DNA of 64,000 nucleotides. It comes from DATBJG01 sp963790545. GTDB taxonomy: Bacteria > Acidobacteriota > Vicinamibacteria > Vicinamibacterales > JAMQPK01. The position numbers and the translations under genes were made by a program. The stretch is taken from assembly GCA_963790545.1 (NCBI GenBank), contig CAWBPA010000021.1:186001-250000 (forward strand), given 5' to 3'. The notes under the pieces were generated by a model that saw only the letters and a list, made by a program, of their open reading frames with translations, was not told where the DNA came from and searched no databases. Positions 38,305 through 48,338 of this stretch are shown here, piece by piece. Within the stretch, counting starts at the first letter, position 1, and each line of letters begins with the position of its first letter.

Positions 38305-39665
38305 CGCGCTCAACCGCCGGTGTGGTCATCTGTGGTGCCGGGATCGCAGGCATTTCAGCGGCTTATCATCTTGCTGTCAGGCGCGGAGTGCGAGATGTGG
38401 TGCTGGTGGATGAACGGGCACCACTCACGCTGACCAGCAACAAGGGAACCGAAGCGTACCGCAACTGGTGGCCAGGACCGGACCGGACGATGGTCAGGTT
38501 CATGAACCGCAGCATCGATCTGCTGGAGGAACTGGCGATTGACAGCCAGAACTCCTTCCGGTTGAACCGGCGGGGCTATGTGTTCCTCACGGCCAACCGA
38601 GACCAGATTCCCACGATGAGACAGGCCGCCACCGAAATCTCAGCATTCGGAGCGGGACCGGTGCGCGAACACCCTGGCCCGGCCACGTACGTGGCTTCTT
38701 CGCCTGAAGGTTTTGACATGTGTCCTTCCGGAGCCGACCTGGTCGTCGATCAGGATCTGATCCGAAGGCAGTTTCCATTCATCACTCGAGATGTGGTGGG
38801 CATGTTGCACGTTCGGCGTGGCGGCTGGCTTGATGCTCCGCAATTAGGCCAGTGGTTGCTGGACCGCGCGAAGGCCTGCGGTGTGGTGACGCGGCGTGAC
38901 CGAGTTGAAAGCGTCACGGTCGTCAGTGGCCGCATCCACACAATCCACCTCCAGTCGGGTGAGGCGATCAGTTCTGATACCTTCGTGATTGCCGCAGGGC
39001 CGTACCTTCGTCAGGTAGGGGTCATGCTGGATGTGAATCTCCCTGTCTTTAACGAACTGCACGGCAAAATTGCATTCAGGGATTCTCTCGGAATCGTGCC
39101 ACGCGACTCACCGTTGATGATCTGGAATGATCCCCAGTACCTTCCCTGGACGGAGACGGAGCGGCAGTCACTCACGAAGGATGAGACACGATGGCTGCTC
39201 AAAGAATTTCCAGTGGGTGTCCATGTTCGCCCGCGTGGCGACGCAAATAATCCCCAGATCCTTGTGATCTGGACCTACGACACCAGAGTGCAAGAACCGA
39301 TCTGGCCCCCGACATTTGATCCTTACTACCCGGAAGTTCTTCTCCGGGGTCTGGCACGGATGATTCCGGGCGTGGCTGCCTATTCTGGCCACGGGCCACA
39401 CGCGATTGTTGATGGCGGATATTACTGTAAGACGCAAGAGAATCGGCCACTGATTGGTCCACTGCCGATCCGAGGGGCGTACGTCATCGGGGCCTTGTCC
39501 GGCTTCGGCATCATGGGTTCACAAGCGGCCGCAGATCTTCTGGCTGCCCAAATCACTGGTGGGAATCTTCCCGACTACGCGCCCGCCTTCATGCTCGAGC
39601 GGTATGAGGACCCTGCGTATCAGGCGTTATCGACCGGATGGGATGCCTCGTCGGGACAACTGTAA
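38301..39665 (+). CDS. FAD-dependent oxidoreductase, DAO/sarcosine-oxidase-like
   Basis: The start is GTG 38301, which overlaps the stop of the fusion gene as GTGA; it gives 454 residues with the dinucleotide-binding motif at once (VVICGAGIAGISAAYHLA), followed by VVLVDE and the substrate-side TSNKGTEAYRNWWPGP. The C-terminal FAD contacts are present (GGYYCKTQENRPLIGPLP, then GALSGFGIMGSQAAADLLA). DAO-family enzymes oxidise the C-N bond of amines such as sarcosine, dimethylglycine or amino acids. There is no signal peptide. Translational coupling to the methyltransferase-hydrolase fusion suggests that both act on one N-containing small molecule. It is followed by a hairpin region. Confidence 0.9.
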   Translation: MTRSTAGVVICGAGIAGISAAYHLAVRRGVRDVVLVDERAPLTLTSNKGTEAYRNWWPGPDRTMVRFMNRSIDLLEELAIDSQNSFRLNRRGYVFLTANRDQIPTMRQAATEISAFGAGPVREHPGPATYVASSPEGFDMCPSGADLVVDQDLIRRQFPFITRDVVGMLHVRRGGWLDAPQLGQWLLDRAKACGVVTRRDRVESVTVVSGRIHTIHLQSGEAISSDTFVIAAGPYLRQVGVMLDVNLPVFNELHGKIAFRDSLGIVPRDSPLMIWNDPQYLPWTETERQSLTKDETRWLLKEFPVGVHVRPRGDANNPQILVIWTYDTRVQEPIWPPTFDPYYPEVLLRGLARMIPGVAAYSGHGPHAIVDGGYYCKTQENRPLIGPLPIRGAYVIGALSGFGIMGSQAAADLLAAQITGGNLPDYAPAFMLERYEDPAYQALSTGWDASSGQL

Positions 39666-39681
39666 AGAAGGTTTCAAAAAA

Positions 39682-39711
39682 AAGGCCCGCCCTCGTCAGA
39701 GAGCGGGCCTT
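39682..39711 (-). terminator. Intrinsic terminator of the TonB-receptor gene
   Basis: Read on the minus strand, AAGGCCCGC and GCGGGCCTT pair as a 9-base stem around 12 bases, followed directly by a run of T. It lies 50 bases after the receptor stop. On the plus strand it is also a hairpin just past the oxidoreductase stop but has no T run there. Confidence 0.75.
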
Positions 39712-39714
39712 CCG

Positions 39715-39740
39715 GCGGGGGCTGAAGCCCCCGCGCTACT
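39715..39740. repeat. Hairpin of repeat family R1, stem variant
   Basis: GCGGGGGC and GCCCCCGC pair perfectly around TGAA and are followed by GCTAC. On the minus strand this reads GTAGCGC, stem, CTTCAG loop, stem, the same plan as the R1 hairpins at 24.7 and 44.0 kb but with different, still complementary, stem bases. Confidence 0.55.
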
Positions 39741-39761
39741 ACTGCCGTCTGCCTGCTGACC

Positions 39762-42700
39762 TTAGAAGTCGACCACCACGCCGAGTCTGGCGTATCGCGA
39801 CGGAACAATGGTCGTCGGAATCAACCAACTGCCACCGGGCACGAACCCATAGTTGTAGTTTGTGATCGTGTCGGCGTTCAACAGGTTGTAGATGTCGACG
39901 CCAACCTGGGTCCTCAGCCCGCCGAACCGGAGAATCTTTGCGATACGAAGGTCGATGTTGTTGCGGCGCTCGCCCCACAACGTGGCGGGCGCAATCAGGT
40001 TCACCTGGTTGAGGGCCCCGGTGAGGGTCCGACCGATCTGCGGCACTATTTGGGCTGCCTGAATAGCCGGGGTGAGCGTGTAGTCCGCCCGCAATGAGTC
40101 GCCTGGGATGCTGACCCACGTCGCGGCCAGCTGGACGTCAACCTTCGGAACCGTGTACGTCGCGAGCCCCCTGAAGTCCGTTCTGTAGGGTTCTTCGATG
40201 CGGCAATACGGGTTGTTCGTAGACAGGGAGTATGCCCCGCCCCCCAGAGCATTGACGTTCGCGGTCACGGAGCTGTTTGTCGCGAACCCCGTTGGGCCTG
40301 GGATTGGGCCGGTGCCAAGCTCCGGCAATTTGGCCCGCACGTCGCAGCCGTCGGCAAGTTTGCGACCGGTGCTTGTTCCCCCCTGGACCGTAAGCCCATT
40401 CCTCAGTCGCGCCACAACACTCACATCAAAGCCCTGCCAGTATTCCGTCTGCTCCCCGAAGTTCTCATAGGACTGGGCAAGTTCGTCTACCGCACCGACC
40501 TTGGACGGCACCAGGTTGTACAAGCCATTGATCTCATAACCGCCACCATTCGGGAGGCGCGAATCGAGCGGCGCGTGGATGTGAACGGCGTGTAGTCCTC
40601 GAGGTTGGTCGAACGGTTGTCCACGACGTACCAATTTCCCCACGAGGTGCGATTGAACGAGAAGGTCGCGGAGACACGCGACACGATTTCCTGTTGCACC
40701 GCGAAGCCCATAGACCAGTTGTTCGCGCGGTTGCCCCAGCCGCCTACGTAATTCGGATCGAAGGAGCGGACGAACACGGGCTTACCCAGGTTCTGGTTGT
40801 CCATCGCCAGACATTCGCCGTTCGCCGCCGCGCTGTTGAGGTTGCAGTCCGGCACGAAGTCCTGGTCCGCATCGGTCCACCCGCGAGTCGAGTTGGTGGC
40901 CGTACGGATCAACGGGTTCATGTCCAGATCGTTGTTGCTTGCCGTGATCGCCTCGAGGTACTTGCCGACGTTGAACCGGAGGGCGGTCTTCCCATTCCCG
41001 AACAGGTCGTACGCGACGCCGACCCGCGGCGAGATGTCCTTCCATTCGTACCCGGGCGGTCGAGCCGGCCGGGAAGAAGAGTTCCTGCGGAGCGTACGGC
41101 CATCCCGGGCCACCAATGCCCTGGTCGGGATAATTCGAAAACAACGAGTCGAACCGGATGCCACCCTGCAACGTCAACCGGTTGTGCGTCCACTGGTCCT
41201 GCGCGAAGAGATTTATCGGGATCAGATTGCGGGTGTACTTGGTGTCCGGCCCCACAGAGATGGTCTGCAGGAGCTGGTTGGGCACGCCGAGGTTCGTACG
41301 AACCTGAACGACCTGGGTGAAGTTCTGGTAGGTCTGGGACGGATTGCCGAACCCGCCCTGGTAGCCGAACTTCATGTTGTGCGAGCCTGTGACATAGGTC
41401 AGCGACGCCCGCAGGGCGGCCAGATTCCCGATGAGCGAATGCGTGAATCCACCCTGCCCCGGAGCTCGTGGCATTCGCGAGAGCAGGCCAGGAACGCAAT
41501 CACCTCTGGCCTGGCAACCGGGCTCGCCGGTTTGCTCGAGGCGTTGGATCATCGCCCGATTGAACGTGTCGTCGTTGCGAACACCGAAGCGGTACCGGGC
41601 CTGATACATGCCCCAGCCGGCCTCAGCGAGCAATTTGCTCGTGATTGGCGACTGCCACGTCACATGCGGTTGACGAGACGGGATGTAGAGCACGCGGGAC
41701 GACGCTTCTGGCGTGGTTGCCGGCACCCCAGCGCCACCTCCGTCTCCGTAGTTGGCGTCGTTGTACTGCTCGGCCCAGTGGAAATTGAACTTGTTGCGCG
41801 GCGACGCCTGCCACGTAAACCGGATTGTCGCCTGGCGCTCGAGACTGTTGTTGAACGCCTGACTGGGTCCGGTCGAAGTCAACCGTCCAGGAATTCGGGT
41901 TGCCGGCGTTCTTGTTTTGGAACATGCCCGGCACGGTCCTCTCGCCTCCGACCTGTCGGTACGTTCCATAGAACCACAGCTTGTCCTGCACAATCCGGCC
42001 GCCGTACATGCCGCTGAAGTCGTACACGCTGAGCAGCGTGAACGGAGCCCTCAGGCCCGCTTGCTGGAGCTCTTGGGTGTAGTTGCTGCCCTGCAGCGAG
42101 TCGCCCGAGCCGCTGTAGTTGAATTGGCCGCTGAATTTGTTGGACCCTTCACGCGGGATGGCGTTGAAGATCAACCCGCTCGTCTCGGCTTCCCCGAGCC
42201 CGCCCGAAATGGTCATCACCACTTCCTGCGCGGACGCCACCTGCGGCATCTGCCCGCCGCCGCCGCCGGTGCCGGCCCACCCCATGTTGATACCATCCGC
42301 GTAGATCCGCGAATCGTTCGCGCGCCCACCGTGGACAGTGGTGGTCCCCCCCTGCATCGTCCCGGTAATGCCGCCGTCATCGCCGGCCATGCTCGCGCCG
42401 GGAATGAGCGCCTGGATACCGTTGATGTTGCGCGAGGAGGGAATCGAGCCGAGAGCATCCCTGTCGAGTATCTGTTGTTGCCGCGTGCTCTGCACGTCGA
42501 CGATTGGCGACTCGCCGGTCACCGTGACCGTTTCCTGGAGCTCGCCAACCCTGAGGTCGGCGTTCACAGTCGCCACGAAGTTACCAGACAGCTCGATGCC
42601 TTCGCGCTTGATTGATGCGAAGCCTGGCAGTGTGAACGTGACCGAGTAGGTGCCGGTGCGCAGATCGACGATGCGGTACTGGCCACTCGCATCGCTGATC

Positions 42701-42885
42701 ACCGACCGGACTTTTTCAATCAGAACGGGGCTGGCGGCTTCCACCGTCGCGCCCGGTAACACAGCGCCCGAGGTATCCCGGACGACGCCGGTGATCGTGG
42801 CTTGTGCGTAAGCCGCCGACGGTAAGAGCAACGAAACCAGCACGAACAGCACCGGCCACGAGAATCGCCGAATCTGGCTCACCAT
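39762..42885 (-). CDS. TonB-dependent outer-membrane receptor, Oar-like, three frameshifts
   Basis: ATG 42885 opens a signal peptide (VLFVLVSLLLPSAAYAQ), then a carboxypeptidase-regulatory-like beta sandwich (ITGVVRDTSGAVLPGATVEA, about 30-110), then the plug (QQQILDRDALGSIPSSRNIN, TTTVHGGRANDSRIYADGI). The barrel follows in three further frames, with shifts near 41880, 41075 and 40590, and ends RYARLGVVVDF, a terminal Phe as expected for BAM recognition. The total is about 1040 residues. The family imports oligosaccharides or peptides, or serves in protein secretion, using TonB; a TonB gene lies at 59.3-60.1 kb. The substrate is unknown. Confidence 0.9.
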
Positions 42886-43031
42886 CGCCGTCCTCCTTGC
42901 TATGTCCCTACCGGTGCGGACACCTGTCCCACAGGTGCACGACGCCAGCGCGCGGGGTTGGGTCCCTGGTAATCAATTGGATGATTCAGTTTAAAGCTTG
43001 GAGCCGCAAGCCTGTCAAGCTGAATCATCAG

Positions 43032-43090
43032 AAGAATCGGGATTTGGGATTCGGGATTTTGGATTTGGGATTGGGACTCGGGATTCGGGT
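43032..43090. repeat. GGGATT-type simple repeat, copy A
   Basis: A purine-skewed run built from GGGATTT, GGGATTC and GGGACTC units lies upstream of the receptor gene and after the CusF-SCO gene. A related run is at 52873-52930. Neither arm is regular enough for a CRISPR or a coding repeat. Confidence 0.6.
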
Positions 43091-43121
43091 TTGGATATTG
43101 AAGAGCTGCGCAGAGGTTCCG

Positions 43122-44115
43122 TCAACGGTTTCGGGATTTCGAATCCAGGACGGCCTGCATCAGATCGCCGAGTTGATCCGCGGTAAATTGGTTCCCTTCG
43201 AGATTGGCAACCATTTTCCCCGTCCGGTCGATGATGGCCGTATGGAGCGAATGGTTCATCAGACCTTCATCCGGAAAGAAGTCCACTCCGAACAGGTGAC
43301 AGACACGCTGCACGTCACGGGCGCGGCCCGGTGAGGAAGTGCCAGGTTGCCGGATCGGCATTCCACTGGCTGGCATACTGTGCCAGCACCTCCGGCGTAT
43401 CGTGGACCGGGTCGAACGTGACCGTCAGCAGGACGAGGTCGCGGCCGAGCTGCGCGCGAAAACGCTTCTGGAGAACGCCAAAGTTGTTGGCGATGCGCAG
43501 GCAGAAATTCGGCAGCGCGCAACTCGTGTAAATGAAGTTGATGGCCACGACTTTCCCGCGCAGCTCGGAAAGCGCCACCGGGCGGCCCGTCTGGTCGTCA
43601 ACTGAAATCCGGCACGATCTCCCCGATGGCTAGCACTTTTGGAGGGGCGCGCCAGCGATATGGGTAAGCAGCTTCAGACGGCTGGCCGCCAACGGATCTT
43701 GCTCCACGCTTTGGTACCGCACGATGCGAATGCGCTCGGCATGCGAAGACTTCTGGTTGACGACCAGCACGAATTCCACAGCGGCTCCTGGCACCAGGCC
43801 GTCAAGGTCTGCTCTCTGACGAACTTCGAAGGGCATGACCATGGCGGGCATGAAGTCGGGGATCGCTTGAATCGACGCGGTGAACGTGTTGCGGGATCTG
43901 TCGACAGTGAGCACCATGCCGGTCACCGCATATTCCTGGGCCGCTACGGAAGCCTGGACCCCAAGAAAGAGCAGCACGATAAATCCGAGGAGTGCGTTGC
44001 AAGATTGACAGCGGCACGCCGTAGCGCAGGCCTTCAGGCCTGCTTTGTGGCGCTGGGCAGGTCTAAAGACCTGCGCTACGTACGATTTTGCAACCCACTC
44101 TGAGACAAATGTCAT
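43122..44115 (-). CDS. CusF-like copper-binding domain fused to SCO1/SenC thioredoxin-fold domain, frameshifted
   Basis: ATG 44115 overlaps the TGA of the upstream gene as ATGA. The first 35 or so codons are repeat R1 (see 43990-44100); then comes a hydrophobic export segment (LLGFIVLLFLGVQASVAAQ). Mature residues form a CusF-like barrel (YAVTGMVLTVDRSRNTF, FMPAMVMPFEV, HAERIRIVRYQ), then after compensating frame changes near 43605-43645 the SCO domain: ALSELRGKVVAINFIY, a C-x5-C copper site (SCALPNFC), LLTVTFDPVHDTPEVL and the His ligand in NHSLHTAIIDRTG, with a third shift near 43330. SCO proteins deliver copper to cytochrome oxidase CuA or maintain its thiols. It is the last gene of the 51.7-43.1 kb operon. 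Confidence 0.8.
43990..44100. repeat. Palindromic repeat, family R1, copy B, inside the CusF-SCO 5' end
   Basis: Outer arms GAGTGCGTTGCAA and TTGCAACCCACTC are near-complementary. Two inner hairpins follow the R1 plan: GTAGCGCAGG then CCTTCAGGCCTGC at 44021-44043, and its inverted partner AGGTCTAAAGACCTGCGCTAC at 44059-44079. The two hairpins differ at paired positions, so pairing is kept. It lies wholly between the coupled start codon and the signal-like segment of the CusF-SCO gene. Confidence 0.8.
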
Positions 44116-46716
44116 TCGTTCCTCTTCGTTCCCCCCAACCTGATCTGGCGCCGTTCGAGTGTAGTGTAGCTCCGCGTCAGCTCGGTGATTTCGACTGATT
44201 GATTCTTCTCGAGGCCCGCAACGCGCTGGCGGGTGTTGCTGGCCGGCCACCAGATCTCGAGATCGACAATGCGCGCCGACTTGCCCAGGCCGATGTGCTG
44301 CTCCAGAGGCGACGCGCCGAAGGACCCACCACTCCCGACGGAGCGATAGATCGCGCGACTTCCGCGTCCCTCGTTTTCAACGGTCAGCTTGATTCGAGCG
44401 CCAATGGCCGCCCGGTTGGTCTTGACACCCACAAGCCTCAGGTTAATCCAATCGTTTCCGTGCCCCGGATTCTCGAAGAGTCGCAGTGGATGGCTGTCTC
44501 CGGGTGTCGCGCCGCCGATTTCAGCGACGATCTCCTCGTCGCCGTCATTGTCCAGATCGACAAACGCGATGCCGTGCCCCTTGTGCAGTTCGCCGGTACG
44601 AGAGGATGCGGTCACGTCCACGAACGATCTTCCATCCTTGTTGCGAAGAAGCACATTGGGGAGCAACGACGCGTACGACGGATTTCCGGTCCCGAGACGA
44701 ATATCGAGAAAGCCGTCGTTGTCGATGTCGCCGAAATTCGCCCCCATGGGCATGAACACCTTGTCGAGATCGACTTCCCTCGTCACATCTCGAAAGCTTC
44801 CGTCTCCCAGGTTCTTGTAAAGCTTCAGTCCCGCCGCGTTGGGCGGGAGGTTGAGATACGTACGAACCGACTCGTCAACCGACGTGAAGTAGCTCGTGGC
44901 GAACAGATCGAACCATCCGTCGTTGTCGTAGTCGAAGAACCAGGTCGCAAACCCGCGTCCCGGTCCCGGCACTCCTGCCGCTTGCGCCATCTCGGTGAAG
45001 GTGTTGTTGCGGTTGTTGCGATACAGAAAATTGTTCCCCTTGAAATTCGAGACATAGAAGTCCACGAATCCGTCGTTGTCGTAATCCGCGGCGCTGACAC
45101 CCTTCGAGAACGCGACGCGATCGATACCCGCCGACTGCGAGATGTCTTCGAAGCCGCTGCCACCCTTATTCAGGAACAACTGCGAGGCGCTCTCCTCGTT
45201 GCCGACGAACAGATCGAGCAGTCCATCATTATTGATATCCGCCCAGGCCGCCGTTTGCGTGCTCGTGGCGGGCTTTGCCAGCCCGCTTGCCGCGGTGACA
45301 TCGGTGAAAGTGCCGTCGCAATTGTTCCGGAGGAGCGATTTGCGCTGGGGCACTTCCCATCCGCCGCGAAGCACCAGGATGTCCTTGCAGCCGTCGTTGT
45401 TGTAATCGGCTTGAACCATGTTCAGCCCGCCCAACTGGCCATCGAGCCCGGCGGCGGACGTTCGCTCGGTGAACGTGCCATCCCCGTTGTTGCGGAAGTA
45501 GTGCAGAGGACCGCAACTGTCGAAGTTGGACGTGACGACATCGAAGCGCCCGGAGCCGGCGAAATCGTCGACGATGACGCCCCCGGCCGTGGCAATGACA
45601 TTCAGTCCTGCTTGCGGGGCCACATCGCGGAAATGCCCGATGTCTTCCGCGGACACGAACGCTGCCGGCGGAATCAGATAGGCAGGAGGAACCTTGGATG
45701 GATACTGGCCGATGGTCATGTACGCGAGATTGAGCAGCCACCGCACCTCGAGGTCGTCGGGCTGCTGCTTCAGGAATTTAAGGAAGTGCTCGATGGCTCG
45801 TTCCGAGTCTCCGGTCTTCGTGTACGACTGACCCGGCGCTACCGGATACAAACAGATGTCTCCGGGCGCGCGGTGGGCGCCGTTCTCGAGTCCAGCCTTG
45901 TGCAGGTACGCAACACCCAACGCCTCCTCCATGCGCAGCACAGCAGCGGGCACGCCGGCACGCGCCGTCTCATGGGCCTGTCGATACTGATCGAGCGCGC
46001 GATCCAGCCGGCCCTCATACGCATGGAGCTGAGCCAGAGCGAAGTGCGCCTGCATCACGTCGAAGGGCGGTCGCAAGGCGCGGACGTTCTGTTTTTCAGG
46101 TGCCAGGAAATCTTCGAGCGACCGTTGGGAAGCTGCCAACGATTGGCGGCGCACCTGGCAAATCGTGCGCGGGTCCTGATCCCAATCGGCCGGTTTGGGA
46201 AACGCCTGCAGGACCGCTTCCGCTTCCACGAGCCCGCTCACATCGATCACGTATCTCACGCCCGCTCTTGTCGCGAAGGTGGGAATGTCGCCAGGATTGG
46301 CGGCGTTCATGTTTCTATTGGCGGGATCGGTGTCGTCCACGACCTTCAGGATGGCAAATCCCGTCGGGATCTGGATCACCGCGCTCAATTGCCCGGGAGC
46401 CGACGCCCACGAGGGCGTCCTTCAACACGGCAGGCAACGTCGACAGCGTCACCTTGCCCAGGAAACCGCCGGCGGTTGCCGTAGGGTCGATCGATTCGGC
46501 CCGGGCAAGAGCCATGAAATTTTCGCCGCCATTCAGTCGGGTGACAACACGCTGTGCCTTGTCTGCCGAGTCGACCACGATGACGCGTAGAGTCACTTCA
46601 TCCGGAGGTGCGATCTGTGTTTTCACCACGGAGGACACGGAGCACACAGAGAAAACGAGGGCAAACATCACTCTGTGACCTCTGTGACCTCCGTGGTGAA
46701 AAAGCGTTTTCAGCAT
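44112..46716 (-). CDS. PpiC-TPR-FG-GAP-ASPIC/UnbV fusion protein, one frameshift
   Basis: The start ATG 46716 lies 4 bases after the TAA of the TPR gene. The N-terminus crosses repeat R2 and gives a hydrophobic segment (VMFALVFSVCSVSSVV). A parvulin-like prolyl isomerase domain follows (LRVIVVDSADKAQRVVTRL ... GGFLGKVTLSTLPAVL); one extra C at 46392-46394 shifts the frame, after which it continues AVIQIPTGFAILKVVDD. Next are TPR-like helices, then at least six FG-GAP/VCBS calcium-type loops (DYNNDGCKDI, DINNDGLLDLFV, DYDNDGFVDFYV, DYDNDGWFDLF, DIDNDGFLDI, DLDNDGDEEI) and an ASPIC/UnbV end (WINLRLVGVKTNRAAIGARI). It should be exported and propeller-shaped. The last codon overlaps the CusF-SCO start. 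Confidence 0.85.
46621..46701. repeat. Inverted repeat, family R2, copy A
   Basis: TTTCACCACGGAGGACACGG ... (46621-46651) and its near-complement at 46671-46701 form a long imperfect hairpin with a 19-base loop. The element lies inside the 5' end of the PpiC-TPR-ASPIC gene and is read through in frame. A single arm recurs at 50253-50283. Confidence 0.8.
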
Positions 46717-46720
46717 TTGC

Positions 46721-48316
46721 TTAGAACTCAATGGGCTCGTCGGCCTGCCACGGCGTCCGGCAGGGTCGGCCTGTTTGGTACAACTCGAGGTTGCCGGCAA
46801 GCCGTTTCATCATATCGCTCCGCCCCGTCCGCTCGGCGGCCTCGATGGCTTCACGCTGCCACCGTACCGCGTCGCCGTACTGCCCTGCCTCGGCCGACGC
46901 CATAGCCATCGTTTCGGCCAGCTCCATGGTTCGAGGCCGCTGGTTCACGAGCGCTTGAGCAATCGCCAGCGCGCGACGGCCATCGCGAACGCGGTTGTCG
47001 GGCGCGGCAGCGAATAACCTGGCGGCGACACGCGCGAACGCAGGCTCACCTGGATAGCGATCCATCGCCTCGGCCAACCGATCGCGAGCCTCCTGATATC
47101 GTTTCAGGCGGATGAGCGCGGCCGCGTGGCCGAAACGCGCCTTGACGCTGCCGGGATCGATCGTCGAGATGCGCTCGTACTCCGACAGCGAGGCTTCGAG
47201 CTGTCCGCTGCGTCTCAAGGCATCGGCCAGTCCAAGACGCGCATCGACATTGTTGGGCTCGAACTTGATCGCGGCCGAGAAGGATTCGATGGCCTGCTGG
47301 TGTTGACCGGTTTCCTCGTGCAGCACGCCGAGGGCGTAGTGCGCTGGGGCAAAGCCGGGCGACAGCCGCACAGCCTCCTGGAACTCCTCGAATGCGCCCT
47401 GCCGGTCGCCCATGTAGAAGAGCGCCGTACCCAATTTGTGACGCGGCGACGCCCGAGTGGGGGCCAGGGCCACGGCCTTCCTGAGATACTCCGCCGCCTC
47501 GGGCCACTCGCTTCTGTTGCCGGCAACGTCAGCGTTTTTTTCGTAGGTCAGCGCGCTGTGGAGAAGATCGTCGAGCGATTTCCTCAGCGGATCGGGTTGA
47601 ATCTGCACCGTGCCACGTTGCTGCAGGTGCAATTCCGCGTTGCGAGCGTCGCCCAGACCACGGTACGCCAGCGCCAGCGAATAGTGGATGACCGAGGCTT
47701 TGCTGTCGAGCGCCAGCGCCTGCTCGAGATTCTGCGCAGCTCGAGCGTAGTCTTTCCTGGCCAGGGCCGTACGGCCCAGGCCATAGTGCGCGGCGACCGA
47801 GCGCGGATCGAGTGACAGCGCTTTCGTGAAGAGCGGTTCGGCAGCATCTGGTCGTCCCTGATCGAGCGCAGCCTCCCCGAGCCAGATCATCGTCGGCACG
47901 TCGTTGGGCGCCAGGCGCCTTGCCCGTTCGAAAGCGGCCACCGCGCTCGGGATATCCCCTTTCGTCCGGTACAAGTCCCCGAGATAGTACGGCCAGCGCA
48001 TGTCACCTGGTGCGAGCGCCTCGGCATTGAGGAGCGCGGCTTCCGCCGGATCGCGGAATCCGGCCGCCAGCAACAACGTGCCCATCTCACCGAATTCCCT
48101 CCCGAGATCCGCTGTCGGTGTGACTGAATCCTTCTGCCTGGCGGTGAGGGCGGCATAGCGCTCGTTCAGCTGGGTTTCGACCGAGTCCTCCACACGCGAG
48201 AGATCAGGGAGCGTGACCGGCCGTAACGGTCCTGGCGAAGTGGCCTTCTGCTGGTTTGTGCTGCAACCCGTGGCAAGGGCTGCGAGCATCACGAGAAGAA
48301 AGCCTCCTAACCCCAC
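46721..48316 (-). CDS. TPR-repeat lipoprotein
   Basis: A GTG start at 48316 has GAGGAG six bases upstream. A lipoprotein signal follows (GFLLVMLAALATGC, lipidated Cys18). The mature 513 residues hold about ten tetratricopeptide repeats with the usual W/Y-G-A-P spacing (PYYLGDLYRTKGDIPSAVAA, AHYGLGRTALARKDYARAAQ, PRHKLGTALFYMGDRQGAFE, AHYALGVLHEETGQHQQAIE, ARLGLADALRRSGQLEASLS). The protein is a scaffold on the periplasmic face of a membrane. It lies between two ASPIC/UnbV genes with 4-base spacing on its downstream side, and probably organises their products. It is intact. Confidence 0.92.
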   Translation of the reverse strand: MGLGGFLLVMLAALATGCSTNQQKATSPGPLRPVTLPDLSRVEDSVETQLNERYAALTARQKDSVTPTADLGREFGEMGTLLLAAGFRDPAEAALLNAEALAPGDMRWPYYLGDLYRTKGDIPSAVAAFERARRLAPNDVPTMIWLGEAALDQGRPDAAEPLFTKALSLDPRSVAAHYGLGRTALARKDYARAAQNLEQALALDSKASVIHYSLALAYRGLGDARNAELHLQQRGTVQIQPDPLRKSLDDLLHSALTYEKNADVAGNRSEWPEAAEYLRKAVALAPTRASPRHKLGTALFYMGDRQGAFEEFQEAVRLSPGFAPAHYALGVLHEETGQHQQAIESFSAAIKFEPNNVDARLGLADALRRSGQLEASLSEYERISTIDPGSVKARFGHAAALIRLKRYQEARDRLAEAMDRYPGEPAFARVAARLFAAAPDNRVRDGRRALAIAQALVNQRPRTMELAETMAMASAEAGQYGDAVRWQREAIEAAERTGRSDMMKRLAGNLELYQTGRPCRTPWQADEPIEF

Positions 48317-48338
48317 GTAACTCCTCTTTTTTTAATTC

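Noticed and set aside
43032..43090. Possible CRISPR array
   Set aside because: The units are too short, irregular and without spacers, and no cas gene is near.
44199..46484. A 761-codon open frame on the plus strand
   Set aside because: It is antisense to the FG-GAP/ASPIC gene and rich in Arg, Val and Glu in the way typical of shadows of GC-rich genes. It has no domain and no start signal.
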